In this document: positions 46,826-58,540 of the stretch, in pieces | Layout of the letters: each line of letters begins with the position of its first letter | How positions within the stretch are numbered: position 1 is the stretch's first letter | From: Distichodus sexfasciatus | Taxonomy: Eukaryota; Chordata; Actinopteri; Characiformes; Distichodontidae | Direction of reading: 5' to 3' | NCBI GenBank assembly: GCA_032718565.1 | Contig: JAVGVS010000094.1 | Span: 1,057,187-1,121,186 of the forward strand | Length of the DNA: 64,000 nt | Translations under genes and position numbers: made by a program | The notes under the pieces: model-generated | Told to the model about the DNA's origin: nothing | Database searches by the model: none | The model's input: only the letters and a program-made list of their open reading frames with translations

Positions 46826-46939
46826 GGGCTGCTGTTCCCCCGTATTGGAGGCTAACCTTTGGGAGACAATGTGTCCAGTCTCTACCTCCTCAAAGACGCT
46901 TTTGTGCCGTAAAAACTCCAGCCAGAAAACTGATATACA

Positions 46940-47005
46940 AGGTGGCAGCTTGTCCTTTTTTCCTCCTCTTCTTCTTTATACTTCCCTTTTCACCTTTATA
47001 CCTCC

Positions 47006-47047
<42 letters not shown>

Positions 47048-47595
47048 CCTCCTCTTCTCTTGTTTAAGGCAAGGTGGAATGATGCACGTCTCTTCTTTCT
47101 CTTTCTCTCTCTCTCCTTCTCTCTCACCCTTTCTCCATCACTCTCTTCATTCTTTTTCTCAATCTAACTTCCCAGCACCTCACCCTTCCTTCTCTTCTCT
47201 TTCATCACTCTCTCTCTTCCTCCTGCTCTTTCACCCTTTCTCTATCACTTAATTCTTCCTCTTTTGCTCTCCCTCATTCTCATTCGTCCTTTCTCTATCA
47301 GCTTCTTTCCTCGCTCTCCTAATCTCTCTCTCTCTCTCTCTCTCTCAACAGGTCCTGCTCCCCCCATCCTGTCTCTCTTTCTCTCCTTCTCTTCCCTCAT
47401 CTTTCTCTTTCCTTCCTTTCACTTCTTTTTTCTTCCTCTCCACTCCATCTCCCCTTCTCTCTGTCTTTCTCTCCATTCTCTCTTATTTTTTTAACTTTTC
47501 TCTTTTTCCTTCACCCTGTCGTCCCTCTTCTACCTCACTCCGTCCTTCTTTCTTCAACTTCATCCCTCTTTCTCTCTCCTTTGAAATGTGGAACT
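46940..47595 (+). repeat. Polypyrimidine tract, ~650 bp
   Basis: Almost uninterrupted C and T, with a pure (TC)n run at about 47013-47041 and another at 47323-47345. The purine strand could form triplex/H-DNA. It begins about 115 bases after the G-rich minisatellite, so strand asymmetry flips sharply from G-rich to C/T-rich. Serine/leucine-rich ORFs here are artefacts. Confidence 0.9.
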
Positions 47596-47637
47596 GCTAA
47601 TAAGCTCCCAGGAAATGATAATGAGCAGTATATACCA

Positions 47638-47992
47638 GAGGTCGACCGATATTGATTTTTCAGGGCTGATATCGATACCGATTATTGCTAGTTAACGAGA
47701 CCGATAACCGATATTCGGGACCGATATGCAAAAAAAAGAGAAAATCTCTGTCAAAATGTAGAATTTTACAAACACCAAGCTCGACTGAAACTGAAACTGA
47801 AGCTGAAACTCAGCTGAACATTAAATGAAGCAGTGAGTCGAGAGCAAACAGCACAAAGAGAAGAGACGGCAGTGGAGCCACAGCAGTGCACTTTGTAGTT
47901 ACTTAATATCAGTGATGATCAAAATTAAACTCAGATATCAATAATCGACAAAGTGCATAATATCAGCCCCCGATAATCAGTCAACCCTTAGT
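47638..47992. mobile_element. hAT-like element with 'ccgatat' repeats
   Basis: It starts 'agaggtcgaccgatattgat' and ends 'ccccgataatcagtcaaccctta', imperfect inverted ends with many internal 'accgatat/cgatattcgg' subterminal motifs. The central part matches the fragment at 16370-16515. No ORF. Confidence 0.75.
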
Positions 47993-48815
47993 ATATATAG
48001 TAAGAGTGATTTGGGCTACTAAGAGTAACTGGGGAGTAATTAAATCCACAGCATTATGGGAATTAGTGCTATTACTGATGCTGATCTGCTCCGGTCCAGT
48101 TTTACTGAAAAGTGAGATTTTATTGCATTAAACTGTTGAAGTAATTAAGTATATAAAACCTAAAAATGGGTTTGTATTGAATTGCAATGTATTTATTGTT
48201 AAAGTAAATAAAATTAAGAGTATTAAATCTGTCATTTGAACTAAATGTATTTTGCATTTAAAATAGTCATTTATGCAACTGTATTGTATGGGTTTTGAAG
48301 TCGAACGATTTACTGTGTTAATATGCCAAACAGCAACTTTATTATTAGTATATACACTTTTATTTTGCTTGATTTCACTTTAAATTGAACCCAGCTTCAC
48401 GAACGGTTGCAGATCTCTCTCCCTCCCCGCCCCCACTTTAAGGAGGTGTCCCCAGAGGGGCGGTTTGAAGCCATGTTTGGCAGCGGCGGGCGTGGGAGGG
48501 CAGGTGCACAGTGGGTAGCGCTGGTGTAGGGTAAACACCAGGGGTGAGTTAAGGTTGCCCCCTTTCTGACCCAGACAACTTGCCCTGCCCCAAGGGGCTT
48601 CAGCTCAAGCAGCTATCTGTCCTTGTGCTGAACGTGAGAAAGCGAGTGACGTGGTTTTGGGGGTGGGGGTGGGGGGAACCTGCGCCTGACCTTTCCACGC
48701 CGGGGCACTCGGGGCAACAGAGAGGTGGCTGTGTGTGCAAGGATTTGCATTCGCTCCACAAGGAGTCAGTCTTACTGGAAGTTGGGTAACTCACACCGGT
48801 TCAGCTGTAAAAGAG
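47993..48815. other. Non-coding with GC-rich block at 48410-48790
   Basis: AT-rich to 48400, then a GC-rich block with C-rich and G-rich runs. No splice-bounded open frame was recognised. A distal regulatory element is possible but unsupported. Confidence 0.3.
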
Positions 48816-48990
48816 TAAAAAGGTTTATTGGTATAGCACATTATCATACACCAAGATTATTCAATGTGCTTTACAGCGATAGAATAAAACCGTGAAAAAA
48901 TTGAAGAAGATAAAGAGAACAATACAGTTTGCAGACATTAAAACAAATGCAATATTGGACCCATTCACCAACTGTTCTTAAGAAGAAATA
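48816..48990. repeat. Dispersed fish repeat ('gtgctttacag')
   Basis: The phrase 'ttattggtatagcacattatcatacaccaagattattcaatgtgctttacagc' is a familiar dispersed fish repeat. A related shorter piece ('gagtttatttctacagcgctctttacag') is at 49620-49647. Class not assigned. Confidence 0.55.
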
Positions 48991-49129
48991 TGTTCTTAAA
49001 ATCTACTTTTGCAGCGTTCACAAAGCTTCTGACATTCACCAATGTTTACTTACTTGAAATTTGTAAGAACAGAAACAACAAACGGTGAAGAGTGCACTCA
49101 AACAAACTCTGCTGCATGTGTGTTTGTCA

Positions 49130-49300
49130 GAGATGGGAGGTAAGGAAGGACACATACTTGGTTACTGTATTTAAGTAGAATTTTCTGGTATCTGTACTTG
49201 ACTTGACTTTATTTATTGTGCAAACTCTAAACTTTTACTACATAGATTTTTAGCGTGATTATCTGTACTTTCTACTCCTTACATGTTCAAATCAGGCTCG
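49130..49300. mobile_element. hAT fragment related to 18.7-kb element
   Basis: 'gagatgggaggtaa.gaag.acacatacttggttactgtatttaagtagaatttt' mirrors the left 80 bases of the element at 18687 ('ggggtggaagtaacgaagtac...attaagtagatttttt'). No right end was found. Confidence 0.55.
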
Positions 49301-50785
49301 TTACTCTTCTTTGGTTTCATTTAAATGATGTTTATTAGGACATTTTGCTGCATTTGACCTGTTCCGTATCAATAATGCGCACCATCCAGACAACTTGACT
49401 GACTGGTTGAGGCTTAAAAACGCAGTAAACACACACAGAAAAGACAATCCCATTGGTGTACTGGTCTTTGCACATGACAACACACAACACGATAGACACG
49501 ATTAAGGCGAGAGAGAGAGAAAAAGAGACTAAAAGCAGGCGGCAGCTCGGTGGGAAATGATGTGGTGATTGCGGTGCAGAGAGAAGCTCAGCTCCACCAA
49601 ATTCACTTCAGTTGAGTTGAGTTTATTTCTACAGCGCTCTTTACAGCTCTATAACGTCCCTCCTTTAAGGATGATTCAAGGACGCCTGCTGTCCTCATAT
49701 TCACCAGAAATTTACATTTCCAGCTCAAATAGTGTCTCATGACGCCTTTCATCCGGCTGCAAACCGAGCCGGTTGGTGGTTTGTGTCATCATTGTGTCAT
49801 TGCTAAACGAGACAAGTCACTGTATCTCTCTCTCTCTCTCTCTCTCGTTAAGTCTCTCTCTCTTTCTCTTTCTTTCTCCCTCCGTCTGGTTACAGTATTA
49901 CAGTACCTACAGTAGACTCACTGTATATCTCCTGCTATGAACCCGCTGTACTTTAAACCTGCTATTGTGCGTCCAGTCTCATCTCGGGGGCTGATCAGAG
50001 AACTGTGTGTGTGTGTGTGCGTGCGTGTGTGTCTGTGTGTGTGGCTGGAATTCAGGGCGGTCGTGTTATCACCACCGCCAATACGCTTTCCTTCTGCATT
50101 TAAGAGAGCTTAGGCTTGGCTAAATGAGACCTTTTGAGCGAGACTTGGCTTTTTTTTAATCCTCCCTCCTCCTCCTCCAACGCTACACCCCCCCACCCCC
50201 CATCCCCTTTTCAGACAGAGTGGCACTTTGTATGGACAGGGCAGTATTCCCAAGACGAGGGCTCGGAGCCTCGGGCATCTACCCACGCTCGGCCTCCGCT
50301 TTGTGGCTCCCACTTTTAGTCTGGGAGACTTGGAGAGAAATGACTTTGATTGGCTTAGCTGGAGCTCTAGTGGATTAAATGAGGGTGCAGATTTGATTGA
50401 GTCATTTCTGCCAGTTCTCTTCTTGCCTTTCTCGCAGTCCTTCTGCTAGTTGGAGGGTGGTGAAAGCCAGCTTGGTGGCAGGAGAAGTTGTTGAGGTTGA
50501 TAATCGCAAAGAGATACACAAACACACTGTCTGATTGTGCATTTCTGTGGTTGTGGAGGAACTGAGCCGGACCTAAACTGTCCTACGACAGTTGTCCTTA
50601 GGCAGAGACGTTTGAGCACTAGAAGCGGGAATTGATAAGATTTTATCAATATCAATGCCGTTGTCAATCAATTCAATTCCTCTAACATTATAGAATGGGA
50701 CAAAATATTTCCTAATTAATGGAAAATGAAGAAATACTGAAGTTTTGGCCATTTGTGAGCATTTGGACTCATTTTTGACTCATTT
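49301..50785. other. Non-coding with (CT)n and (TG)n tracts
   Basis: Includes (GA)n near 49510-49530, (CT)n at 49827-49846 and 49853-49878, and (TG)n at 50004-50042. An 'aattgataagattttatcaatatcaa' piece near 50631-50680 resembles the end of another hAT-type element. No gene seen. Confidence 0.45.
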
Positions 50786-50789
50786 CTAG

Positions 50790-51115
50790 GAGAGAAGTAC
50801 ATCTTGCTCATGAGTACTCTAGTGGTACCTTTATCAGTTGGGGCAGTTGGTGGCATAACAGTAGGGGTGTTTGCCCCGTGATCAGAAGGTCGTAGGTTCG
50901 AATCCAGGATAAAGTTATCACTCATGAGTTACCTTGCCCAAGCCCACTGCCCCAAGCTAACCCTCCTTCACGGATGGGTTAAATCACATTTGGTTGTGGC
51001 GCACTGTGTGCTGTGCTGTGGTGTGTTCACAATGACAAATAATCACTTCAGGACTTCAGGCGACCATTCTGATCACAGGGCCAGCTCCTTAATTGTTACA
51101 CTACCAACTCCACAA
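50790..51115. repeat. SINE, two overlapping pieces in opposite orientation
   Basis: A short minus piece ('cttgctcatgagtactctagtggtacctttatcag') is followed by a plus-oriented copy (from about 50842, 'cagttggtggcataacagtagggg', B box 'aggttcgaatccagg') ending 'acaatgacaaataatcac' at 51045. A further tRNA-end fragment then follows. Confidence 0.75.
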
Positions 51116-51564
51116 TGAATTATAATAATGCACTTCACAATATTCGGTGACAACTTACAAAAATGAAAACAAGACCAAGAGAATGAAAATACTGGCATCA
51201 ATAGACATTCATAAATAAACATCAAATTTTTTAAGATCTTTTAGGTGTTTAGGACACACCCATACACTGCTGGTAGTTACTTTTACCTACTTTCTACATT
51301 AAATTTGACTAAATGCCTCAATAATGCACGTTTGCACGTATGCAGATATTTTAATAAACACATTTTTTTATACGTTTGGGCCTTTCGTTTTCGCGTAAAC
51401 ATTGTCTTTTCCACCTTAAACGCACATTTTTAAGAACGCCCTCGAAGGGGAAGATTTTTCAAAACGCTGGATTCTGTGGATCCATGTAAATGAGTAAAAC
51501 ACAGTTTTCATAAAAAGATGATGTGTTCAGTTCAAAGTGGTTTGCATTTAGATTAAACATACCG

Positions 51565-51775
51565 CTCTAAAAGCAGTTGGTAGCATAATGGTTAGGGCGC
51601 GATCGAAGGGTCGCCGGTTTGAATCCCAGACCAGTAAAGGTACCACTGAGGTACTCATGAGCAAGGTACCATCCCCGGGTGCTGCCCATGTCAGAGGTCA
51701 AATGCAGAAGTCACATTTGGTTGTGGGGCACTGTCTCATGTTCTGTGCGATGTTCACAATGACTGATAATCCCTC
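51565..51775 (+). repeat. tRNA-derived SINE
   Basis: Plus-oriented main SINE: A box 'ggtagcataatggttagggcg', B box 'ggtttgaatcccag', body 'gtaaaggtaccactgaggta', tail 'acaatgactgataatcc'. Confidence 0.85.
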
Positions 51776-53280
51776 ACTCACTTTTATAATAAAAGAACGC
51801 ACAAAAATTGCAAGAGTGTGACTAAGGGAGAAATGAGAAGGAATAACAATAAATTTGATAAAATCCTCAGCGTCCAGAATTATTTTACTAGATTGACTAG
51901 ATGTACTATGCATTTTACCTTTCATGCAATCTCATATTAGAAGCACCACACATCAGCCACACACATACACTCAGCCTACATACGATCCACATTTACTGTA
52001 TCATGTTTTAAGCACATCTTAATTCACTAAAAAGCTTGAGTTACAGCTCCAACTACCACAAAATCACAGCACCGGGGAGAACTCTAATACTGGATTAGGA
52101 AAACACCACAGCGAGTGTGAGCGGCTCTGTTCGGAGGCTGGCATCGTGCCATCAGCTACAGTCTTCACTTACCTTCAGCCAGGTAAAAACACAGCACTAG
52201 TTTGGAAGGGGGATCGCCTGAACTTCTTCTGCATCCTGTTGGCTGACAAATGAGTCAGCAATGGCATATGAGCGGTCCAATTCAGTTTTAAGAATGGGGA
52301 AATTCATGAAGTCAGCCCTTACTGGAAGATAATGCTGATCATTATTTACCTTTATATTTAGTCTACTGTGGCTTTGGATATATTTTATAAAACAAAAAAA
52401 TGCACCCTGCCTCGTCCCTCGCCTCACGCATGGACATAACAGATAAAAAGTTAATCTAACAATTATTAGCCCTTGTAATTCTCATTTCAGATGCTGTTAT
52501 CAGATACTTACACCTACCTGGAGGGATTTTACCTGCTTGTGACATGACATGTGACCTCAAATTCACAAACCATTACTGGCAGCACAATATCACTAATTCT
52601 GGCAATTTAAGTATATGTTAGAGTCTGTTTTCAACATGTAATCTATAGTCTTTAGGTTTTATAGTACAGGTCTTGACCCCTCCACTCCTGAGTCATTTCC
52701 TAGCAAAGTGGATCCACACCTGGTTTAGGAGACGTCCCCCTCTCATGTTACAGGGAATTCTAAGCAACCCAACACTAGACAAAGGTGTTAGCAGTGAACT
52801 CTAGAACCTTTAAGGGTCAAGGTTGGTTAGAGAGGTTGTATATGTTATCCCTATTGAGAGAAGAAGAGCTTTTGTGGATATTATTATCTTCTTGCTCTCA
52901 GTTTCACCTCATTTGTCACACTAATACGTCATTATGTATCACTGAGTGCCTCAACTTTGCATCAATTTGGACTATAATTTCAGTTTGAAACTGGAAGGGG
53001 CAAGTTATTTTTGCAGTGTACTGGAGTGTTCTCTGTGGGACTTTTATCTCCACTCTGTCTTTTGTTCAGAAAGTGATTTTAAGGATGTTGTGCCATACAG
53101 GCCAGTTTGCTTTGTTGCAATGGCACAAGTCAGAAAATGATCACCTTAGTCTCTTGATTATTTATTATTCTTCTTTCCACTCTGTTCAGTCCTTACATTT
53201 AGATTAGAATTTTTAAACACCCAGGCTATTGTATTTCTGGTCAGTAGCCCAAATGCAACGCTCTTTTTTCAGGTCAAACT
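51776..53280. other. Non-coding
   Basis: No exon or repeat family recognised. Small ORFs have no supporting splice sites or domain features. Confidence 0.4.
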
Positions 53281-53284
53281 AATT

Positions 53285-53878
53285 GTGGTTCACTAATTTG
53301 GCCACAAGAGGGCAGTGTCATTAAGCCTTTCGTTGCTTATTTTGGCCACAAGGGGGCTCTACCTTTAATGCTGTCATTCCCTATTTTGGCCACAAGAGGG
53401 CAGCATCGTTCAGGTTGTTATTACCTATTTTACCCACAAGAGGGCATCTCCGTTATGGTTGTCATTCTCTATTTTGGCTATAAGGGGCAGTGTCATTAAA
53501 CCTGTCATTCCCTATTTTGGCCACAAGAGGGCAGTGTCATTAAGCCTGTCATTCCCTATTTTGACCACAAGAGGGCAATGTCATTAAGGCTGTTATTCCC
53601 TATTTTGGCCACAAGAGGGCAGTGTCATTAAGGCTGTTATTCCCTATTTTGGCCACAAGAGGGCAGTGTCATTAAGCCTGTCATTCCCTATTTTGGCCAC
53701 AAGAGGGTAGTGTCATTAAGCCTGTTATTCCCTATTTTGGCCATAAGGGGAATCTGAATCAAGGTTGTTATTATCTATTTTGGCCACAGGGGGGCATCTC
53801 GATTAAGGCTGCTGTTCCTTATTTTCGCCACAAGGAGGCAGTGTCATTGAGGTTGTTATTCCCTATTTTATTACCCCC
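53285..53878 (+). repeat. 44-bp minisatellite with CTCF-like core in most units
   Basis: Thirteen tandem units of about 44 bases, each beginning CTATTTTGGCCACAAGAGGG and continuing with a 'cagtgtcattaagcctgtcattcc' type half. The TGGCCACAAGAGGGCAGTG part closely resembles the CTCF consensus (CCASYAGRKGGCRS), with A in place of the usual pyrimidine. Units at about 53514, 53602 and 53646 are identical through the core; those near 53471, 53734 and 53777 have core mutations. All are in the same orientation. Confidence 0.9.
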
Positions 53879-54493
53879 CAAAATAGAGGAACGCTTGTCT
53901 AGTTCTACTTGATATTTGCAGTAAGTGTTTTGCTTACATTGTGAACGAGATTAATTTCTATTAATTGCTAGTTGTTAGGAGAATTAGGTTATTCTGTATT
54001 CTAGGTTAGAATACAGGTTATTGAGAAAAAATATTTTTAAATCATGGTCTTAAGAGCTTTTTGAACCAGATTTTTTGTTGTATAAGATGTTTAAAGTTAT
54101 ATAAATCCTAAATTATAGTAATAATATGACAGGACACTAATGCATTGTCTTTGTTTTTGTAGGGATGAGAAAAATACTCCTCCTCTTTTAAAGAATATTT
54201 CATCTGTTACTGTAGGAAAAAAGACAGCTGCTGTTGTTCATTAGTGACAAATTGGCCGAGCTCTTTTCCCAACCTCTGATTTGTGGTCCCATCCGTGTCT
54301 CATTCACATCTTATCATGCCAACGGAGTTCCATTTTGGCGCCTAATCCTTTAATGATGCTACACCGTTAACTGATTCGCGTTGTCACTTTGCTCAGTATC
54401 TAATTAGATCAGTCTTATTTCTGCCTCATGTTACGCTGGGAATCGTACTAATACTTGATTACGTTTGTTTGTCAGTGTGTCACTACAGCAGCA

Positions 54494-54533
<40 letters not shown>

Positions 54534-54840
54534 CATCGTCTCTCTACTTTCACCAAAGCTTTCAGTTGTCCTGCCTCTGCCTGTGTGCCTCTTTTACAGA
54601 GTTTCGTTGTTGGGTTTTGTTCCTGATATGGTGCTGATGCTAAGCCTCTTCACAACAATTCCCAGAGGAACTTTCTTCCAGGCCCTGAAACTAACGTGTT
54701 GATTAGCTGGTGAAAAGGGAGCGAGTGTTCCTGAACATTCTGTCACTGCTGGGTCATGTAAGACTTTGTATTTTTCAGTGGGTGAAAGTGACACCCATTA
54801 CAGAATTAAGTATCTGTAAAATATTGATTTTCATATAAGT
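53879..54840. other. Non-coding, (CT)n at 54499-54529
   Basis: AT-rich then mixed sequence containing one (CT)n microsatellite. No gene seen. Confidence 0.45.
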
Positions 54841-54975
54841 TTTAAGTGAGTGATTGTCATTGTGAACACAACACAGAACCACAACAAAATGTGACCTCAG
54901 CATTTGACTCATTCGTGAAGGAGGCAGCGTTGGCACCACCCGGGGAGCAGTGCTTGGGGATATTACCTCCCTTAC
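54841..54975 (-). repeat. SINE 3-prime fragment
   Basis: Tail and body of the main SINE ('gtgattgtcattgtgaacac' to 'gagcagtgcttggggatattacctc'); the tRNA-like end is missing. Confidence 0.75.
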
Positions 54976-56550
54976 AAAAACTTGTGGTTAATTTGTGGAG
55001 AACAGTGGAGCTAGAATATGTTGCCACAAGTTGGTAACAATGACAAATTGCCACAACTGACAAATATATTTGCCAAAACAGTTTGGGAAACTTGTAGTGA
55101 ATTTTGCCAGGTGCATAAGTTTTCCACAAAGTTTGCTAGAAGTCCACCGCAAGTTTGCCACAAATATAATTTGTATGTGAAAATATGACCTTGCTGCAAA
55201 TTTGTTGTAACTGTTTGCAAGTTGCCAACTCCCTAAAGCCAACCTAAGCTACCAACTAACAACCCAACCCAATAACCCAACCAGTTTTGTAACATCAGTA
55301 GTGGAATTCTGATTGTTTTCATCGTCAATTTATCATTTGTGATGTCACTTTTATAATGATTTATGTGAGTAAAATTCACAATTAGATGTTTGATGTTCCT
55401 TGTGTTTTTAGTAACAGCTACTCCAAACCAAACATGTTTTTCCCTGAAATTTTACTTCTAAGAATTTATAGGCCCAGTCTGGAACTTGGATCATCTACCA
55501 TTCTATAGAGAATCTGAGAGTTTCATTAATACATTTTGGCAGTAAACTTGGGTCATTTCTAACCATTCTACACAAAATTTGAAATGTTTGTTTCAATTTT
55601 TGGCTGAACTGCATAAGTAGTTTCTGGAAGCAGTTAATGTTGGCAAATATATTCAATTATTGGTAATAAAAGTGCTTGTATCTAGCCATTCACTACAGCA
55701 TTCTAGTGTTTTTTGATGGCTTTTCCAACCTCTCTCTGATTCACATAGGCCTTTTCTAGACTGCTAACAATTATAGCCACTCAGACACTAGAGACTGGCA
55801 AGTGGATGCAGTAAATCCCCCAAAAATACCAGCTTCCAACTGGAGTCCATCCAGTCCCCCAGCTCCCGGATCACTGCAAGAAACACTTGGCTGAAAAATA
55901 ACCAGGTTTAATTGGTTCTGCCAAATCCTGACGGTTTTTGCTAAGTGTTCGCCAGACGAACCCCGTCACGCCTCCAGGTGATACTTGCACGGGTCAAATC
56001 TGGCAACAAACACACCTTAGGGCCTGTGTCCACCAAACTGGCAGCTCCTATTTTTAACACAAATCCAATGAGCTTCACCATTTAGAGCGCTAAGCGCCTT
56101 CAGTGGAAAAAATGCAGTTGGAGGCGTTTTTTTACCACAGCACTCGGAGTCGTTGAAATCTATTCAACCTCATCAATGTCACTTCAAAATCGAGGAAGGG
56201 GCGGGACTTACAATGTCAAGATCTTACTAACAACAATGGTGGAGTATTTGGAGTAGCTGGAGAAGCTAACTAGTTCCAACGCTGCCGCTAATGCCAAGAT
56301 GCAATTTCTCTCCATTGTAAAGCTAATCTCTTTCATGTTGAATAAACTACGATCTCAAAGGGACACGTTACAATGTTTACATGAAATGTAAGGAATGCAG
56401 AAGTGCCTGATGACGCTTTTCGTAACTTAGCAACAAGAAGCGCTGAGAGAAGCTCCGAGAAAGTGCTCTGGAAGTGAGGTTTTGACTGCTCTCAGCGCAA
56501 AAAACACTCGTTTAGTGGACACAGACCTTAAACCATCCATTATCCCGGAT
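54976..56550. other. Non-coding
   Basis: Contains a loose repeat of 'tttgccacaa/acttg' words at 54975-55230 and no recognised exon. The block at 56000-56530 has a moderately even composition and may be another dispersed repeat, judged by its 'ggcagctcctatttttaacac' and 'gtggacacagacctt' ends. Confidence 0.35.
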
Positions 56551-57720
56551 TAAAAAACTCCGTCATGGGTTTCGCTGTTAGTCGAAAATGTTTTCAGCAG
56601 TCAGAGTTCACCGCGGACCTGTGTACCTTGGAGAGTCGGGACGGAACGGGGGAGAGGCGAGTGTACGAATCAGACAAGGAGTTAGCGGGCCATGAAGGAA
56701 AGAGCTGATAACAATGAAAAGGTCACCGAAAGGAGGGGAGGCGAGGGGAGGGGAGGGGTGTTGGTGACGGCTTTGGGACTTGGTTGCGTTTTGGAATCTT
56801 AAGAAACCCTTCACCAAAAAAGCAAACGCCGCGTTCTGGCTGGGCTACTGACGGTAGCCTGATCCACCCAAAAGCGCCACCACCACAAAGCTGGGGAGAG
56901 GGCACAAAAAAAGGGGGGGATGGGGGGTGGGGAGGGTTGGGGTTGAAGGAGACTCTTTGTGTGGTCAGGAGAGTGAGTAATTTTTTAGGGGGAAGGTTTG
57001 GATTACCTGATGGGGGCTTGACATTGTGGATGAAAGGAAAGAAAAGTAGGGCCGAGTGTTAAGCAATAAATGGATGGGAGAGAGGGGAGCGTACGATGGA
57101 AATGGAGATATTGGATGACCCAGCTGGTTAGGGAAGGGTGGGGTGGGGGTCATGGTTGAGACCTTCCTTCTCCACCCAGGCCTGGTGAACCTTCCAGAAT
57201 GCTGCGACAGCAATTGGTGCTCCGGAATAAATTTGACCTCTTTCCCACGGCAACGCTTGCCTGAGCCCACAGTTCTTCTCCTCTGCGTTACGGTAACTCG
57301 GCCGGCCCGATTCGGATCTGATCTGCCCAAGTTTGCTTGGCAGGTGGTTGATTGGGGGGCTGATGATTTTGCGGCCGCATTTTATCAGGACACTTGACTC
57401 CTATATCCAAACAGAGGATAAGGCCGAGCTTATCGCGAAAGCACGTCTTTTCAGGGCCTTTATTGTGGAGCAGAATGCGCTCCGGACAATCCTGAGCACG
57501 TCTGGGTTAGGCTGACCTACCGCCAGCCCCTGTTTCCAAAAAGAGGATGGCAAAGAAGGAGAATAAGATGGAGAGAAAAGTCAGGTAATGATATAACTTA
57601 TTAGCAGACTCATTACATCGTAGGGAAGATAAGGTGGTGAGAAGGTTGGAGTCCGAGATTTCTCTCCGTCCTGCTGTCTTTTAACAACCGCATTTTAGCC
57701 ATCGAAACACACTGGGTAGG
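56551..57720. other. G-rich non-coding stretch
   Basis: G-rich runs (for example 56908-56945 and 57127-57150) and CpGs. No exon with matching splice sites and phase was found. A distal element or upstream exon of the tecta locus is possible. Confidence 0.3.
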
Positions 57721-58540
57721 GCTTGGCGATTTGACCTCAAAGCAATTTCACGATTAATTGAATTGATTAGTTGATAAATTTTAATTAATACTAATTTCAG
57801 TTAGTATTGTATTCTGAATGTCAGTTCTGATTTTTCGTTTAACTGCCCAGTCTTAATGTATGGTACAAATTGAGGGTAAAAACTAGGGGTAGGAATCAAA
57901 AAATTGGAACCGGTTCCAATTGATCAGTTCCATCGGAATTGTACACCTCCAATGTTATCAGTTCTTCTTAACGATTCTCTCATTTCCCAGCCCCACATTT
58001 TCCAGTTTCCCCTAAGTTTTGCGTTGCGGTTCATTACGTCACAGTCTCTGCGACTTGACCTTCAACCACGAGGAATCATGACACATAAATGATATTTTTC
58101 ACCACGTAAACACACAAGCTAGCACTCACGACTCTCACAGGGAAGTCCAACATTCACTAAAACCTTCCAGTTCAGTTAAATCTTCCCATTTATTACAGAC
58201 AAAATTTATATTTTAGCTGATAAATAACAACAACCACCAGCGTTCTACTCACAGTACAGACATTTACTTGATATTTATTTATTCCCGACGCATGTCCACA
58301 GCGCTACTGTGTCGCGGCTCTCATATGGAACGCCCTCATGACAAAAATGTACTTCTCATCCAGAAATGAGTCAAAAATGGTCAAAACTTCTGTATTTCTT
58401 CATTTGGAAAGAAGAAAGTTGGCATTTTAATTCACTTATGATTAATGAATGGTTACATTCTGAATGTCGGTGTTGATTTATTTTCCATTAACTGCCCTTT
58501 CCAACGTTTGGTATGACTCAAGGCTAAAAAAGGTAGCGTT
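57721..58540. repeat. AT-richer patch with mobile-element fragments
   Basis: Two 'gattaattgaattgatta' and 'attctgaatgtcag' blocks (57750-57850 and 58435-58520), plus 'ggggtaggaatcaaaaaattggaaccggttcc' at 57885, look like pieces of hAT-type elements. Boundaries are uncertain. Confidence 0.4.

Noticed and set aside
46798..47494. Serine/leucine-rich frames
   Set aside because: Translation of a C/T-only tract, no domain and no splice context.
50842..50912. tRNA gene suggested by A and B box words
   Set aside because: The word pair belongs to the head of a SINE that recurs more than ten times in the window with mutations breaking the cloverleaf.
53285..53878. CRISPR-like array of 44-bp repeats
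   Set aside because: Units are contiguous with no unique spacers, and the host is a vertebrate; it is a minisatellite.
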